The notes under the pieces are model-generated. The model saw only the letters and a program-made list of their open reading frames with translations. It made no database searches and had not been told where the DNA came from. From Lonicera japonica (lineage: Eukaryota > Streptophyta > Magnoliopsida > Dipsacales > Caprifoliaceae): 64,000 bases of DNA. The translations under genes were made by a program, and so were the position numbers. The stretch is from positions 8,707,386 through 8,771,385 of the forward strand of contig CM038471.1 in NCBI GenBank assembly GCA_021464415.1, written 5' to 3'. Below are positions 12,917 through 24,630 of the stretch, one piece after another (the first letter of the stretch is position 1; the number at the start of each line of letters is the position of its first letter).

Positions 12917-15900
12917 CAATCTTTAGTTCACCTAATTCTCAATTAAACTTTTGATGAAATTTGGTAGAGTTCATCTATTCATCATGGAGATCATCCCACC
13001 AAATTTCATCTAAAAATTCAACTATTTACCCCGTCAAAATAGGAAGTCCGTTACTTAGTTAAAAAAAGGAAACTCTTTTTGGAGCCTGACTGTATAAATC
13101 TATATCTACTCTTTTTTGAATCTTAAAATTTTTTAATTGTTCAAATTGGATTGGTAAAACATAAGTTTTACTCTTTTTCGTCTAAAATATTTCGAAGATG
13201 CTAGCTGCTGCAAATGTTGATGTTTGTAATGTTTGTGGTGTTATGGTGATGAAGTTCCAAAGTCTACCTACTAAATATTTTGGGGTTCCACTTATATCTC
13301 CTGGACTGAAGCCTAGTGACTGTGATGACCCAAAAAGAAGAATTTTGAGCAATATTATGGAAAGTAATAAGTCAAATATAGCCAAACATATCTGGGATTT
13401 CGCTAGCTTTTAGTTTTATGGGTTAAGCGGTCAATGTTTGTGGACTTGTGTTTGCCCTACATAAGCTTCTTGGACACGGAGGAAAATAATGAAGCTGATA
13501 AATAGTTTCTATAATTGAATCAAATATAATGTGGGCTCTAGTGCATCTATATTTTATGTTGGGTGGATAGATTTCGTGTTGTTATAGCTGTAATGGTTGT
13601 TATATTACTGAATATCTTGTAATTGTGTAGTTTTGATCAAATAATATTCAAATTTGACCAAACAAAAAATATATATATATATAGTAAGCATTGTTATATT
13701 TTTCAATTCCAATTTTCACCTTATTATCTTTGGTTCTTTTCCCCAAAACATGAAAGTAGAATTTACTTAAGTCTCAACCCTTGAGAACTACTTAATACTT
13801 TTTTCTAGTTTTTCTAATTTAAATCGCCTTCTATTTTAATCATTCAGGCATGTGATGTGCACAAGAAAGTAGCTTAGTGTATTGTGTGACATAATTGATG
13901 TACCAAATTCTACTTTAGTTAAAAAACCAATTTAATTCTTAATCGTATATTGATTAGATTAAAGTTATTGTGTAAATATTTTTTTTTTTTAGAAAGTGTT
14001 GTGTTAAAATGAATGCGTACTTAATTTGAAATGGAGATCAGAGGGAGGGAATATGTATATATATAATTGAAATTTTTACCGTTCTTCCCTCCCAAAGTTG
14101 TTTAAGCCTACTGCGATGTAGTCGAAGTCCAACAAGAATGTCTGCTTCAAACGTTGTTGGCAAAGAATTTAAAGGATATTTGTCCCAATCAATCCATCGT
14201 AGCTCATTCGGAAGATAATTAGGACCTTTAGGAAAGCAGGTGTTACGAATTTCCAGTAATCTTAGTTTGGCCATCTTTCTAAAGGCTTCGGTCGCCATTT
14301 CAATAGTGTATTCTTGTTTATGGGGTGGATGCAACAGTATACCTTCAATGTTTTCTGTACCCTTAACAACCACAAATAAACAAAATACAGTATATATAAT
14401 TAGTAACTGAAGAAACATATACACGTACATATAACTATTAATACATTCAGGATCCGTTTGATAGCAACATGTGGAAAATGAACAGAAAAATAACTAATTT
14501 GGGTGAGAATATGGAAAATAAGTTGAGGGATGTGGTGAGATTAATTCCTTGCTTTTTGCTTTTTTTTTCATGGAAAATTTTCTTTGGGTGATGATGGATA
14601 AAATTTTCAACAAAAAATTAAAGGATGATGGAGGACATATACTCACAAAAATGAATATGAGATGGAGAGCATCTCATCATATGCCTCAACTTATTTTCCA
14701 TCTTCTCACCCAAATTAGTTGTTTTTCTTTTCATTTTCCATGTTACTATCAAACAGAACCTCATTCATTATTATATTTACTTCTTGTTAATTGCAATTCA
14801 AATGGAGGATCGAAGATTATAGTTTAAAGAACTTCTCACCGTGCTTCTTGTTAAAACACATTCGGCATCACTGGTATCCCACAACCTGCTATACTTTCCA
14901 GGCTCTCGAGGAAAATTCTGACAAACAATACGCCGACCCATTTCTTGTATCAATTGATGCATACAAACCTGGTCGTCCAAATAATATATCAATGATTTAT
15001 GAACGAGAATAGGTATTGAACGTTTCGGGTAAAAATCGAAACTGTCAAGTATTCTTGTTACATGTTCTTTCTGCCTTTGTTCGAAGAAACATGCAATATC
15101 TAGGAAGGTATTTTGCACCCTTTCTTCTAAACCATCAAAACCTATTTTTAGTTTTTTAAGAATATCTCCATCCGAGCCCACTTCCCTTAGCTTTCGCAAT
15201 GAATCTTTCCAAAAATCCAAATCTTCACCATGTAGTGCAGAACCCAAAACTTTAAGAGCTAAAGGAAGGCAACCACAATATTTTATAACTTGAACTGAGA
15301 GCTCCTCGAAATCTTCTGCAGGACACATATCATTAAAGGCCCTCCAACGGAATAGCTTAGTAGCTTCAACCCAATCTAATAAACTTGCATTATATATTTG
15401 GACCTCATTACGATCAACAAGCACTTTTCTATCCCTAGTTGTTATTATAATTTTACTCCCCTGACCAAACCACTCGTGACTTCCAGCTAACGCTTCTAAT
15501 TGCTCTGAACTATCAACATCGTCAAGAACAAGAAGAAGCCTTCTAGACCGCAGCCTTGTCTTCATTAGTGCAAATCCATCCATATCATTCACTATCTGCA
15601 AATCCTTCACCCCTAGGATTCCGGAAAGAAGCTGCAGCTGTAAACTTCTGAGACCACCCTTCTTTGACGCTTCTCCAACTTCATCAAAAAAATAGGTAGC
15701 TTCGAACTGATCTTTAATTTGAGCATAAACGGCCTTTGCTAAAGTTGACTTGCCTATTCCACTCAATCCCCATATGACAACAGTGCGAACAACATTGGGC
15801 TCTTCACCCAGCAACAAAGTCACCTCCTCTATACGAGACTTCATTCCTACTAGACCCTCATCTTCAACTTTAATTTTAGATGGGAGTTTACTCCAAATCT

Positions 15901-16686
15901 TTTGGACAATTCGGTCAATAAATTTCGATTCGTGCCTGTAGATTTTAAAGGATGTAATAAGAAAATATAGTAAAAAAGCACAAAACAATTATATATGACA
16001 TGGTTTGTTTTTTGTTCTTTAATTTAAAACCTCTTAATTCTAAATGGACCACCATTTCAAACTTAAGTGCAATCAAACGGCACCTTAAATAAATAATAGG
16101 CTATATTTACATTTAATTGTAAAGTTATGAAGTATGAGGATATAGGAGTAGGATTAGTTTACCCATCTACAGTTTTGTTCAATTCCAATCCAGATAAGTT
16201 TGCTGCGTCTGTAAGAGCTTTTCTCCAGATTTGGACCTTGTTCGAGTCGTGTTTGCGAAACATCTCTCCAAAATGCCCTTCCTGTTTCCGTACATCCGAA
16301 GGCTCAACGTCATAGAAGATTGGGATAGCTGTTTGTCCCTTTGGTGATTTACTACTGCATTCCATGACCTTCACAAGCTCATCTAAACACCATCTCGAAG
16401 ACGCATAGTTTTTGGAGAAAACAATGACGGCAAAGCTCGATTCCTCGATGGCTTGGAGGAGGGCGGGTGAGATTGATTCCCCTGTTTCGAGCCTCTCGTC
16501 GTCTTTGAATGTGTAGATGCCACTCCTTACAAGAGCAGAGTAGAGATGATCAACAAAACTCTTCCTAGTGTCTTCCCCTCGAAAGCTTAAGAATACATCG
16601 TACTTCCACCTATGATGATCTCCTGCCGAAGAAGACAAAGAAGAAGAAGTAACTTCTACTTCGGAAACCTCTTCAATTGTTACCAT
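9385..16686 (-). CDS. TIR-NBS-LRR disease-resistance receptor, five exons, apparently intact
   Basis: Proposed CDS: complement of join(9385..10053, 10696..11772, 14080..14361, 14840..15935, 16163..16686). All splice sites are GT-AG, phases match throughout, and the total is 1215 residues with no internal stop. The TIR domain is at about 28-172 (YDVFLSFRGEDTR; likely NADase glutamate E103 in WCLDEL). NB-ARC is at about 205-505: P-loop GLSGIGKST 231-239, kinase-2 LLLVLDDVD, RNBS-B KIIITTRDR, GCLPLAL 396-402, and MHQ at 500-502 where MHD is usual. LRRs are at about 560-980. A C-JID/post-LRR domain (ILPGRVIPEWF) is in exon 5, followed by an Asp-rich stretch and a basic tail. TNLs are intracellular receptors that sense pathogen effectors and oligomerise; their TIR domains then make nucleotide signals for EDS1 complexes. 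The exact ligand cannot be told. The exon layout is the standard TNL one. The weakest junction is the exon 4 donor (GAG|GTTCTC), but the paralogue conserves it. Confidence 0.9.
10126..10497. mobile_element. Foldback MITE family B, copy in TNL intron 4
   Basis: The long inverted arms are similar to those at 12,686-13,085. The left arm carries ATGGACTTCCCCTTT and GATGAAATTTGG; the right arm carries their reverse complements. It occupies more than half of intron 4 (10,054-10,695). Confidence 0.6.
10696..11772 (-). CDS. TNL exon 4 (leucine-rich repeats)
   Basis: This is a long LRR exon of 359 codons with about a dozen repeats of the LxxLxLxxCxxLxxLP type, e.g. YLEVLNLSGCLKLQKFPEI and LVLSGCSKVEKLPEEMGNL. 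The region after the repeats (FANDCVSL, WFQNCRKLL) is typical of the LRR end in TNLs. LRRs usually bind the pathogen ligand or keep the receptor switched off. The paralogue at 29,652-30,057 keeps only the last third of this exon. Confidence 0.88.
11773..12685. other. TNL intron 3, left part: no features
   Basis: AT-rich intron sequence next to the exon 4 acceptor (ATAACAG|AAG). No transposon ends or reading frames were recognised. Confidence 0.5.
12686..13085. mobile_element. Foldback MITE family B, copy in TNL intron 3
   Basis: The two halves are long inverted repeats: CTCCAGAAAGAGTTTC near the left end, and GAAACTCTTTTTGGAG near the right. The similarity runs inward for over 100 bp on each side. 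A centre with (CA)n and (TA)n separates them. It is non-coding. A sister copy lies in intron 4. No clear target duplication was seen. Confidence 0.65.
13190..13420 (+). pseudogene. LINE reverse-transcriptase scrap in TNL intron 3
   Basis: On the plus strand, opposite to the TNL gene, the reading frame contains LPTKYFGVPLISPGLKPSDC. This resembles the LPVRYLGVPL..KLK..DC segment just after the catalytic core of plant LINE reverse transcriptases. A following WDFASFSFMG may match the W....LSFAG segment. It is short, decayed and non-functional. Confidence 0.55.
13421..14079. other. TNL intron 3, right part: no clear features
   Basis: AT-rich intron sequence between the LINE scrap and the exon 3 donor. 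Some of it may be further decayed LINE, but no coding similarity can be followed. Confidence 0.4.
14080..14361 (-). CDS. TNL exon 3 (NB-ARC to LRR linker)
   Basis: Ninety-four codons begin GTENIEGI, the usual start of the third TNL exon, and continue to PNELRWIDWDKYPL and LKQLWEGRT. The acceptor is TTAAG|GGT and the donor ACG|GTAAAA, both phase 0. Confidence 0.88.
14450..14760. mobile_element. MITE family A, copy 4, inside TNL intron 2
   Basis: The element is about 311 bp with inverted ends (GGATCCGTTTGATAGCAA; the reverse complement of the right end is GGTTCTGTTTGATAGTAA) and TCA duplicated on both sides. It fills most of intron 2 (14,362-14,839) without touching the splice sites. Confidence 0.8.
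14840..15935 (-). CDS. TNL exon 2 (NB-ARC domain)
   Basis: The acceptor is CTACAG just before the HESKFIDRIV linker and the donor is ACG|GTGAGA. It contains the whole nucleotide-binding switch: Walker A, kinase-2, RNBS-B, GLPL-type motif and the MHD-position motif, which reads MHQ. Intron 1 (227 bp, 15,936-16,162) holds nothing recognisable. Confidence 0.9.
16163..16686 (-). CDS. TNL exon 1 (TIR domain)
   Basis: The ATG at 16686 is the first Met before the TIR core, after a Ser-rich leader of about 27 residues. The donor GG|GTAAAC leaves two bases that join one base of exon 2 to form a Gly codon. The TIR core is complete, with the (S)FRGEDTR motif, the SKNYASSRWCLDEL segment and [13 protein letters not shown]. 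Confidence 0.9.
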
Positions 16687-16789
16687 ACTTCTACTTAATT
16701 TAAAGCTAAGCTTCAGTGAGCGAGAAAAAGATTGTAGATTGATGGGAACAGAACACCCTCAATCTCAACTCAAAATGAAGAACGGCGAC

Positions 16790-19460
16790 GCTACTACTCT
16801 TATTCTTGCTCTTAATCTCTCGCTAGAAAATATGACACTCGTCCATTTATGGTACCACTAGGGGTAACCGATGGCACTTGGTTTTAACTCGTGTAAATTA
16901 TTCATCACCTGGATCATAAATTCAAAAACATACATAAGAATTTTTTGCTTTTTGAAGAAAAGGAAAACAAATTTCAGTCCTACAACACACATACATAAAA
17001 AAAAGGGCACATGGAAATAAGGAGCCAAAATCAATCCTAAATTCCATATTGATCATTCAATAGCTAGAATTTGAACTTTATATTAATAGAAAAATGGAAA
17101 GGAATAAGAAGAACAAACCAAATCAATCTAGAATTCCAAATCAAATTCTCACTCTGACCCCTGTTTGTGTGGAAGGACAAACTATTACTAGTTATTAAAG
17201 AGAGAAAAAGAAAGATAGACACCAAATTGAGCCACTGGGGGCAAATCCCTGATTAGAATCTACTCCTGAAAACATTAAAATCGTAGATATTTATTTAGGC
17301 AGGATTAGTACAATTCATCAATGCAGCTCACTATATAGTGAATCAAATCCAATCCTGTCAAAAACAACAAATGATAAATATATATATATATGTATATAAC
17401 TAAGAAATGTAATGAAATAGAACCAAATTCCCACCTTGAATTAATTCTTTGAAGCTTTAAAGCTTTCCTCCCCTGCTGTGTACAAACAAACAAATCATGA
17501 GAAACTTGGGGTTGTTCTATCAAAATTGGTACAAATTTACGGATTAGATACATACATAGAGTGAGATGATGATCTATGGGCAGTGGATACAGAAAGAGAT
17601 CGATGGAAATTAAGCAAACTTTGGTGTGCTAAGTTAGTATGCGAAGACTGAAGAAGAGGGAAAGGGAAATGGAAACGGAAACGGAAACGGAAAGAGAGCG
17701 TTAGTCAATTTCCTTCTCTCTCTCTTTTTTTTTTTTTTTTTCTAAATTATAAAGTTTCCCTTTCGGTGAAAGCAACCAATAAATACCATTCCGCCAAACA
17801 ACACTTACACTACGGCAAGAAGAGAAAGAACCAGGGAAACAACACTTACACTACTACTCTTAGTCTTGCTCTTAATATCTCACTAGAAAATATGACATTG
17901 TACCAGTGCTGCTACTCCTCCCTTTATAGTACCACTAGGGGTAACCGATGGCATTTGGTTTTAACTCGTTTAAATTATTCATCTCCTGGATCATAAATTC
18001 AAAAACATACATAAGAATTTTTTGTTTTGTGAAGAAAAGGAAAACAAATTTCAGTCCTACAACACATACATAAGAATTGCATATTACAATTGCACAGCCA
18101 TGAACAAAATACTGAAAAGCAATTGCATAGAAAATAACAAAGATTAAAGGAATTAAAGCTAGAATTTGAAATTTATATTAGTAGAAAAATGGAAAGGAAT
18201 AAGAAGAACAAACCAAATCAATCCAGAATTCCAAATCAAATTCTCAGTCTAACCCCCGTGTGAGTGTGCAAGAACAAACTATTCCTAGTTCTTAAAGGGA
18301 GAAAAAGAAAGATAAGACACCAAATTGAGCCATCGGGGGCAAATCCCTGATTACAATATAATCCTGGAAACATTAAAATCGTAGGTATTTATTTAAGCAC
18401 GATTAGTATTCAGCTCATTATAATTATATATAAGTACAAAATCCAACCCTGTCAAAAAAAAAATATATATTATAAACATATAAGTATATAACTAGAAAAT
18501 GTAATGAAGTAGAACAAAATTCCAACCTTGAACTATTATTTGAAGCTTTCCTCCCCTGTTTACAAACAAATAAACAATCAAAGCATGAGAAATTTGGGGA
18601 TGTTCTATCAAAATTGAATTGGTACAAATTTACGTATCTGAATCCATCCATGATTTTAAATCCCAAACAAAATAAATAAATAAACGAGTGCATTAAATAA
18701 ATATATACATAGAATGAGATGACGATGATGATCTAGTCTAGAGAAAAACTAGATCGAGTAATAAGTCAGTCAGTGAGTCTACAAGTGAATGTGTAAGAAC
18801 AAAATATTCCTAGTTATTAAAGGGAGAAAAAGAAAGATAAGACACCAAATTGAGCCATTGGGGGCAAATCTCTGAATAAAATCTAGTCCTGGAAACATTT
18901 AAATCGTAGGTAATTATTTAGGCAGGATTAGTATTCAGTTCATTATATATATATATATATAACTTTAGTCAAATCAAATCCAATCCTGTCAAAAACAAAA
19001 ACTGATATATTTATATATATAACTAAGAAATGTAATGAAATAGAACCAAATTCCCACCATGAACTAATTCTTTGAAGCTTTAAAGCTTTCCACCCCTCCC
19101 CTGCTGTATACAAACAAGCATACAAGTTATGAGAAAATGGGGGTTGTTCTATCTATCAAAATTGAATTGGTACAACTTTACAGATCTGAATCCATCCATC
19201 CATCCCTGATTTTAAATCCAAAACTAAATAATTAAATAAAAGAGTGCATTAAATAAATACATACATAGAATGAGATGATGATGATGATGATGATCTAGTC
19301 TAGAGAAAAACTAGATCGAGTAATGAGTCAGTCAGTATCCGTCTCCGGAGGCACGCAGATCTGGGCTGAGTTATTTAGTTAGTACTGTAGAGGTGAAGAA
19401 GAAGGAAATTAAGTCAACTTCCTCTTCCTCTTCTTTTTTTTTTAATTATAAACTTCCCCT
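16790..19460. repeat. Triplicated 5' flank of the TNL gene
   Basis: Three tandem copies lie upstream of the gene: about 16,790-17,760, 17,850-18,730 and 18,780-19,450. The third lacks the first part of the unit. Shared marks include AGACACCAAATTGAGCCA, CTTTCCTCCCCTGCTGT and a run ending in a short GAT repeat. On the minus strand each copy keeps a short open frame with GRKALKLQR or a variant, followed by IY-rich sequence from TA repeats. This may be an untranslated leader or a decayed exon. Truncated copies occur at 36,040-36,260 and 39,330-39,470, next to the broken TNL copy, so the unit belongs to the TNL promoter region. A (GGAAAC)n tract ends copy 1 near 17,680. Confidence 0.75.
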
Positions 19461-22400
19461 TTCCGCGGAAACAACCACTACCACTCCGCGAAGCAATACG
19501 TACGGTCTAATTAATTCAAGTTTTTTTTGATAGACTTTGCTAGCATGGAAGACCTCCTAAATTTTTAAACTTATAAATAATTTTTAATTATAAATTTAAG
19601 AAAGATATTTATTTTGTTTCAAATATTGTATTTAATTTAAAAAAAAAATTTATTATCATTAAATTCATAATTATAAATGGGTATTTTTAATTACACCCAC
19701 ACAATCTGTTTTCTCACCGCCATCAAAAGTTAATATTACGTCAATCTTAATATAAAAAATAGCGTAAGATTCTTTCTTCTCACCTAAGTTTTTGTACTTG
19801 AAAAATTTGTCACTAATTTATCTTATCACTCATTTAAATTTTTTAAAATTAAAAAAAGGTCCATTCTTTCCAACAAATAATTCTACAACTCTAGTTCCAA
19901 AATATTTTAATAAATGATTTATTTTTATAAAAACTATTTTATTTTTTCAATTCATTAGATACAACCGTATAGGAGACAGTAATATTACGAAGATTGAAAT
20001 TTTATTATTAGCTAGTGAAAACGGTCGGGGTAACTATTTTGTATTAACTTATTAATTTTTACTTTGATCATGCATTTCATTTTAAACAGTGGGTCGCCTA
20101 AAAGTCTAAAACTATTGTTGTTGCTATTTTTATTTTTCAAATTTACACTTTATTGTCTTTGAAATTGCCAATTATGGGGCTTGACCCTATCTCTAATTAG
20201 GAATTTTGTGAGGCCAATAATGAATTTTGTGGATGTGTAATAAAAAAATAAATTTATTATTTGACTTATAAAAAAGAGGTGGTATGTAGTTAGCGTGTAT
20301 AAAAAAGACAAGTTAGGTTGAATGTTTTCAATAAAAAATATTTTTATGGATTTATATAAGATTTTCATGTTTTTGTTTTAGTGACGACGAAATTAACGTC
20401 CCAATAGTGCATTCAATAAGCTCACCCACCATTGGGGTGAATTGAAAGTATTTTAAAAAAATAAGTGGAGTGAGAAGAAAGTATTCTCTTATTAAGGTAA
20501 GAAGACGGATTATGTGGGTTTATTTAAGAACTCCCTTACAAAATTAAGGAACTTTTTTTTTTTTTGTCTTTTACACAAATTTATCCATCTGACATTTGTA
20601 TCATTGTTAAATTGAATTCTCCATTACCAATTAGAAATATGATATGCTCAAGCATATAATATACTTTTTTAAGATTTATAATGAGACTTTACAATTATTA
20701 TTAAAATATTAAAAGACGTTAAGTGAATTTTATGCTAAAATTGAGATACTCAATTTGAGACATCCAAAAAAATTGGACTTTAACACTCAATTAACCATGT
20801 GACATTTGTATCAATATTAAATTAGATTTTTTCATTACTAATTAGAAACATGATATGATCAAGTATATAATATATTTTTTATATTTATAAAAAAAGGCTT
20901 TAATATTATTAAAACTATTTAAAGAGGCTAATTGAATTGCTAAAATTATAACTTATTTTCTTATAAAGTTTCGTGCAATGATTATTTACAAAAAAAAAAA
21001 ATAAAAAAATAAATGCTTATAATTTCAAACATTAAAAAAAATTAGATTCTTAATTTGAAATATTTTAAAAAAAAATACTTGATCAATATGTGATGTTTAA
21101 TTTATTTATTTATTGTCAAAATTACTAATTTAATTGATTAATGAAAGAATAAGAAATAATTACTTAAAATATACGAAATTTACTATTTTGCATGGGTTAA
21201 AATATTAATAATGATAAAGATGGGTTAAAATTTAGTAATACTTATCCTTAACTAAATATGTGGCTAATATTTGACTGTAAGTTTTATTAAAACTTAGAGT
21301 CATTTAGATAATCATTTTCCTTTTTTAATATATTAATTTTTTCATTTCTTTGATCAATTATTTTTTTTATGAATATTGTATATATATAAATGAATTTCAT
21401 CAAAAGTATTTAAAATATTATTTTGAATTTAATTGTACATCTGTCCCATCTAGTATAGTACAACAAACAAAAATTATTAAATATATTTTAATGCACTATT
21501 AAGAAACTTGTCGGACATTTTCGCCATCTAACTACTAAAGGTTTATTAATTTTTTTTAACTATGAGTGTGAATTATACATAAACCAACATAATTGCTCTC
21601 GGAGTGATCAAATTGATCATGCGTTATAAGAGTTTGAATTTTGCTGAAAGTACTTACTAGTGTCACTGTTTGATAAGGGTACAACACATACACATTAACT
21701 TCTTAAGAGTGTCCGTGTTTCCTAGATCATGGTCTAAACAAATAGGATAGATCCAAACCATGTACAAGTAATCATGTCTTTCTTACGGGTTGTATTAGAG
21801 TTTCTTGATGGACAATTTTTTTTTAAATCTCCAATGGAATTGTGCAATAGATTCTTTAATTTTTTTAAAAAATCATAACATCAAAATTAATAGTTTTATA
21901 TGCAATACGAATGTTATTTGGTAGGTCCTTATTCATATTTTTCAATAATATTATTTTTATTAAAAAAATCATAAAATAAAGTTAAAAATAATTAAAAACT
22001 TGAAAAAGAAAAAAATAAAATAATGATGTGGTATTAAAATATTGTCTAAGAGACGCCCTAAAAATAGAGGGTTACATTCACAATATTTATTCTTATTTTT
22101 GCTACATAAGCTTAATGGTCATTATTGGTGGTTGTATTGAAAAGCAATTTTTTGGTTTATTCTATATCTGTTTTAAGTGACATCTTATTTATTTAATTTA
22201 TAGTTACATTGGAGATACTCTAATAAATAAAAAAATAAATTAAAGTATCGACTATTATATTAACCATTATATTTGAAACACATGAGAAAAAAAAATAATA
22301 ACAAACACCACAAAGCAAGGTAGTGGGCCCCAAGAAGATGGAGCCCTATGTGTTCTATAAAGTATAATCAGGAATGATAAAGGATATTCAAATTAAAAAA

Positions 22401-23060
22401 AATAATAATGATAAACGAAGCTTTCTAATGTCTCCCTTCTTTATTCTCTTCTTCACCCTTTTGTCAAATTGATTAGAGAAGGGTAGAGTTTGCTCTTTCT
22501 AATTTTTGGATTATAATTCCTTATTGAATTCTTTGTTAGTTTGAATTGGAGTATGATTAAGGGAAATGGTCGCATTCAATTCATTTTATTTTTTTTGCTG
22601 TTTTTCAAATTTTTTTGTAATTAGTGGGTGAAAGTAGTAGTGTTAGTCGGTTTTTAAAATGATGAGTTGGGGTTTTTTTCAACTAATAATAGTCTCTTAG
22701 GGTCTACTTGGATAACAAAAAAGTTATGTTAAAAACCGTTTGATGTTTGGTTAATACATGATTTTTGCAAGAAATTTAAAATTTGCCTGTTTGTTTACCC
22801 AGAAAGTTGCAGGAAAAATGCAAGAAAATTATAATAACTAATTAATTTTATAGTATAATATTAATTATAAAATCATTTACTCAAATTAAACATTCGTATT
22901 CAAACTAATATTATTGAAAAAGTGATGTACCCAACATCCATGGTGCATAAAAGCTTACTAAATAAAATGAACAAAATGATCACCTAAAAACAACTTTATT
23001 ACATCTCAAAGAAGTCATAACCACTGCTAGAAGTATAACCACCATTGCTGCCATTACTCA
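19461..23060. other. AT-rich intergenic spacer
   Basis: No gene was found in 3.6 kb. A pair of weak inverted arms (about 19,680-19,800 and 20,400-20,530) may be the ends of an old foldback element. A local duplication joins 20,580-20,700 and 20,790-20,900. Otherwise it is low-complexity A/T-rich DNA. Confidence 0.5.
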
Positions 23061-24140
23061 TTAGTAACAACACCATAATGCACTTTTAAGAAAGCCAATT
23101 CTTATGTCAAGAGGGTACGCCATAAATGCCTTATCCTCGATGCAATCTGCCAAAAGTCCCTCAAAAGCAATAGCAACATCTTCCTTAACTATTCAATATT
23201 TTGTAAAGATTCAGCAATGTTCATGGATCTATCTTCGAGTTCACTTTTTTGTTCCATAGTCTCAACATATGCTTCCATGTTTTTGGCATGAATACCTCTT
23301 TTAGAAGTTGATTGTGTCAACGATATTGTTCCTCGAGTACTACCAACAACTTGATTTTCTTGTTCCTTACTTTGACCACCGTTGTAATTAGCGATTGTGT
23401 CCCCTACGTCTTCATGTCCAATTTCCTTCCTAACTACATCAGTCTAACTTTGATATGGTTCTTCAGTACCTCGCCTAGCATCAATATTTGGCCCTCCACG
23501 ACACCTTTTACCTGTTCCTGCATCATTACCGTAAGATCATTCCCAACTCTTCACTAAACTCTACGCGTTTATGACTGAAATTCTTCACCTTTGGATGTGC
23601 TTATACCATGAATTTAATTTTATTTAGAATGCGAATAAAATAAATTACAAAAATAATTTATGTATTGTTTCATTAATTATAAAAAAGATAAAGCATATAA
23701 GATTACCTTGACAACCTCCACCCTTCTCTGGGAGTTCCTTTTTTTGTTGTATTAAGAGAGAGATTTAGACTTCCCTTAATTTATTTATTTTAAAAGATTA
23801 CCTTGATACATGTATCCCACACATCATCTGTGCGGTCCACCTCTGTAGTTGAATAGTTACAAGTAAAACCACTTTGGCTAAGCACCTGCTCAATATCTCC
23901 GTGCTCCGTACCCTTTTTGATTCTCTTCATTCTATTGATAACATTGACCTGTTTAATTTAAATATTAAATTCTTGCTTCAAAGCTACCTCCTCAAAGCAT
24001 TTTTCAACTTTGTCACCTTCGTGACATTGGACAACAAGTGCTTCAATGAGACATTTACCCATATCCAGAGTCGTCCACATCATGGTTTTCTTTTTCTCTT
24101 GTCCCGTGGGGGTAAGTTCTTCAAAATTTTCCAATGACAA
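23061..24140 (-). pseudogene. Myb/SANT-like domain gene, broken
   Basis: Minus-strand exon 1 (24,140-23,802) encodes MWTTLDMGKCLIEALVVQ, then NRMKRIKKG, LSQSGFTCNY and VWDTCIK. This matches the plant Myb/SANT-like family (W..MD..L...L..Q, then N..K..KK, then VWD.YIK), whose members are often derived from or associated with PIF/Harbinger transposons. An intron (23,600-23,801) sits where the family usually has one, and exon 2 begins HPKVKNFSHKRVEF. Defects: an in-frame TAA after EFNI at about 23,958, an exon phase one base off, a frame change after EELGMILR near 23,540, and another near 23,190 before EDVAIAFEGLL. The stop of the last frame is at 23,061. It is likely non-functional; its former role may have been DNA binding. 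Confidence 0.65.
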
Positions 24141-24630
24141 TACGAATATATATTGTTCACGAAAGTTACAATTAATTAGAATTTAGGAAAAAAAAAACAT
24201 ATATCAAGAAATTGAAAAATAAATATATAGAAACGATTTATTGTTATTAGATAAGACATGGAATTTATTATCAACTTTTAAAATGTTCAAAGTAAAATAA
24301 TGGGATAACATGAAACTAGAAATAAACTAATATTAAATCCTGCTAATTTTGAACTTTAAAATCTCGCCACACATATGCGTTTAGGGGTCAAAGGACTTTA
24401 TCAAAGATATACTGTAAATTGGTGTCGTTGTATATTCTTCTGTAAGTTATATACAAAATTATAATGGCCTACTAGTATAATATATAGAAGAAGTAATTAT
24501 TCTTCTGCGATAGTGCACTCTGACAGATAAGTACACTGTCTGCCAGCAGAACATCACGTTGGCATTAAATGCACTTCAACCACCACGACAAGGTGGAAGG
24601 AGTGAAACTTTAGCAACATTCAAGTCAAGA
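24141..24630. other. Spacer between Myb/SANT-like gene and gypsy fragment
   Basis: AT-rich left part. The right end (24,500-24,630) is richer in CA-type motifs and may belong to the gypsy element. No gene was found. Confidence 0.35.
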
